DNA from: Mariprofundales bacterium
Lineage (GTDB): Bacteria; Pseudomonadota; Zetaproteobacteria; Mariprofundales; S012-25
Length of the DNA stretch: 6,529 nt
Direction: 5' to 3'
Assembly: GCA_015487905.1 (NCBI GenBank)
Contig: WFOX01000059.1
Span: forward strand, 1 to 6,529
Shown here: positions 5,965 to 6,529 of the stretch, piece after piece
Layout: each line of letters begins with the position of its first letter
Numbering within the stretch: the first letter of the stretch is position 1
Position numbers and translations under genes: made by a program
The notes under the pieces: generated by a model
Told to the model about the DNA's origin: nothing
What the model saw: only the letters and a program-made list of their open reading frames with translations
Database searches by the model: none

Positions 5965-6039
5965 TGGTTGCGGGGGTGGGATTTGAACCCACGACCTCCA
6001 GGTTATGAGCCTGGCGAGCTACCACTGCTCCACCCCGCG
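5965..6039 (-). tRNA. Initiator tRNA-fMet (anticodon CAT)
   Basis: The 75-base minus-strand gene folds into a full cloverleaf with an encoded CCA end. The acceptor arm CGCGGGG pairs with CCCCGCA, leaving the C1-A72 mismatch that marks bacterial initiators. The D stem GAGC/GCTC has the initiator A11-U24 pair, around a short 7-base loop (AGTGGTA; E. coli has 9). The anticodon arm is CCAGG-CTCATAA-CCTGG with CAT at 6007-6005. The T arm is GTGGG-TTCAAAT-CCCAC. The usual three consecutive G-C pairs at 29-31/39-41 are altered: the first is A-U, giving AGG/CCU, a variant I associate with Rhizobiales. It is transcribed from its own promoter just upstream and ends at the hairpin just downstream. Confidence 0.97.
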
Positions 6040-6052
6040 ATCGGGAAGGCGC

Positions 6053-6080
6053 ATTGTAGGGCGCGCGCGGCGCGCGTCAA
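6053..6080 (-). promoter_or_regulatory. Sigma70-type promoter of the tRNA-fMet gene
   Basis: On the minus strand, TTGACG (6080-6075) and TACAAT (6058-6053) are separated by 16 bases, close to the consensus -35 and -10. The -10 ends 13 bases before the tRNA, so transcription would begin about 6-7 bases upstream of the mature 5' end, as is common for tRNA genes. The -35 box overlaps the ilvD stop codon (6079-6077). A GC-rich tract surrounds it, which makes the AT-rich -10 stand out. Confidence 0.75.
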
Positions 6081-6529
6081 CTCCCCGAGGTGCGCGGCAC
6101 GACAAGCGAAAGATCGCGCACGCCGCCCTTGTCGGCCGAGGTGGCCATGAGCGCATAGGCCTGCAAGGCCTTGGAGACCTTGCGCTTGCGCGCCCGTGGC
6201 TTCCATGCCTGCTCGCCGCGCTGCTGCATCGCCGCACGTCTTCTCGCGAGTTCCTCCTCGGGCACGGCGAGCGTGATCGTGCGCTTGGGAATGTCAATGA
6301 CGATGCGGTCGCCTTCTTCCACGAGCGCGATCGTGCCGCCCTCGGCGGCCTCGGGCGAGATATGACCGATGGACAGCCCGCTTGTGCCGCCCGAGAAGCG
6401 CCCGTCGGTGATGAGCGCGCACTTGGCCCCAAGCCCCTTGGACTTGAGATAGGAAGTGGGATAGAGCATCTCCTGCATGCCCGGGCCGCCCTTCGGCCCT
6501 TCATAGCGGATCACGACGACATCGCCCGG
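6077..6529 (-). CDS. ilvD: Dihydroxy-acid dehydratase, C-terminal fragment
   Basis: IlvD removes water from 2,3-dihydroxy-3-methyl acids to give the 2-keto acid precursors of valine, leucine and isoleucine, using an Fe-S cluster and Mg2+. Only the last 150 codons are in the window; the gene continues beyond base 6529 and ends at TGA 6079-6077. The fragment opens with GDVVVIRYEGPKGGPGMQEM and contains the IlvD/Edd family signature ALITDGRFSGGT, then GLSIGHISPEAAEGG. The tail, with VSKALQAYALMATSADKGGVRD, resembles the E. coli-type long IlvD rather than phosphogluconate dehydratase Edd, which shares the signature. An in-frame GTG at 6514-6512 is an internal codon, not a start. The gene converges on the plus-strand train and is followed by tRNA-fMet on the same strand; whether ilvD transcripts read through into the tRNA is open, since I see no terminator between them. 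Confidence 0.95.
   Translation of the reverse strand, partial: PGDVVVIRYEGPKGGPGMQEMLYPTSYLKSKGLGAKCALITDGRFSGGTSGLSIGHISPEAAEGGTIALVEEGDRIVIDIPKRTITLAVPEEELARRRAAMQQRGEQAWKPRARKRKVSKALQAYALMATSADKGGVRDLSLVVPRTSGS

Noticed and set aside
6060..6076. Alternating GC tract as Z-DNA or a regulatory hairpin
   Set aside because: Short alternating GC runs occur elsewhere in this GC-rich window (for example near 4880), and the tract is explained by the promoter spacer between ilvD and the tRNA.

Overview
The window is GC-rich and densely coded. It reads as ordinary proteobacterial (Gram-negative) chromosome: TolB, a Pal lipoprotein and CpoB belong to the trans-envelope Tol-Pal system, and the gene order tolB-pal-cpoB-queE-queC is one known from Gammaproteobacteria such as Pseudomonas and Xanthomonas. 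The initiator tRNA, however, carries A29-U41 in its anticodon stem, a variant I associate with Alphaproteobacteria (Rhizobiales). I therefore stop at 'a proteobacterium, class uncertain'. No mobile element, CRISPR array, phage gene or other sign of recent transfer is visible.

Positions 1-5923 hold a tightly packed plus-strand gene train. It begins with the C-terminal end of a probable ribonuclease D (1-327). A 213-residue protein I do not recognise (305-946) follows, then exodeoxyribonuclease III xthA (943-1722), tolB (1719-2966), pal (3042-3530), cpoB (3550-4305), queE (about 4296-4955) and queC (4952-5923). Three junctions are 4-base ATGA overlaps (unknown gene/xthA, xthA/tolB, queE/queC). 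The first junction overlaps by 23 bases, and the largest gap is 75 bases (tolB/pal). Co-transcription, and translational coupling at several junctions, are likely. TolB, Pal and CpoB act together at the cell envelope. QueE and QueC make preQ0, the 7-deazaguanine precursor of queuosine. RNase D and exonuclease III are nucleic-acid housekeeping enzymes. tolQ, tolR and tolA do not lie immediately upstream of tolB, which is unlike the classical cluster.

Positions 5924-6080 separate this train from minus-strand genes. They contain a strong hairpin terminator that can serve both directions, an initiator tRNA-fMet gene with an encoded CCA on the minus strand, and a good sigma70-type promoter for that tRNA whose -35 box overlaps the end of the next gene. 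The remainder (6077-6529) is the C-terminal end of dihydroxy-acid dehydratase ilvD on the minus strand, cut by the window edge.

I see no wholly new system. The best leads are: a roughly 100-residue C-terminal extension of QueC with a second cysteine cluster that looks like a zinc ribbon; a queE whose conserved N-terminus lies upstream of any ATG, GTG or TTG codon, with a GGAGG and an in-frame ATC at the right distance; the initiator tRNA variant; and the unrecognised gene between rnd and xthA.
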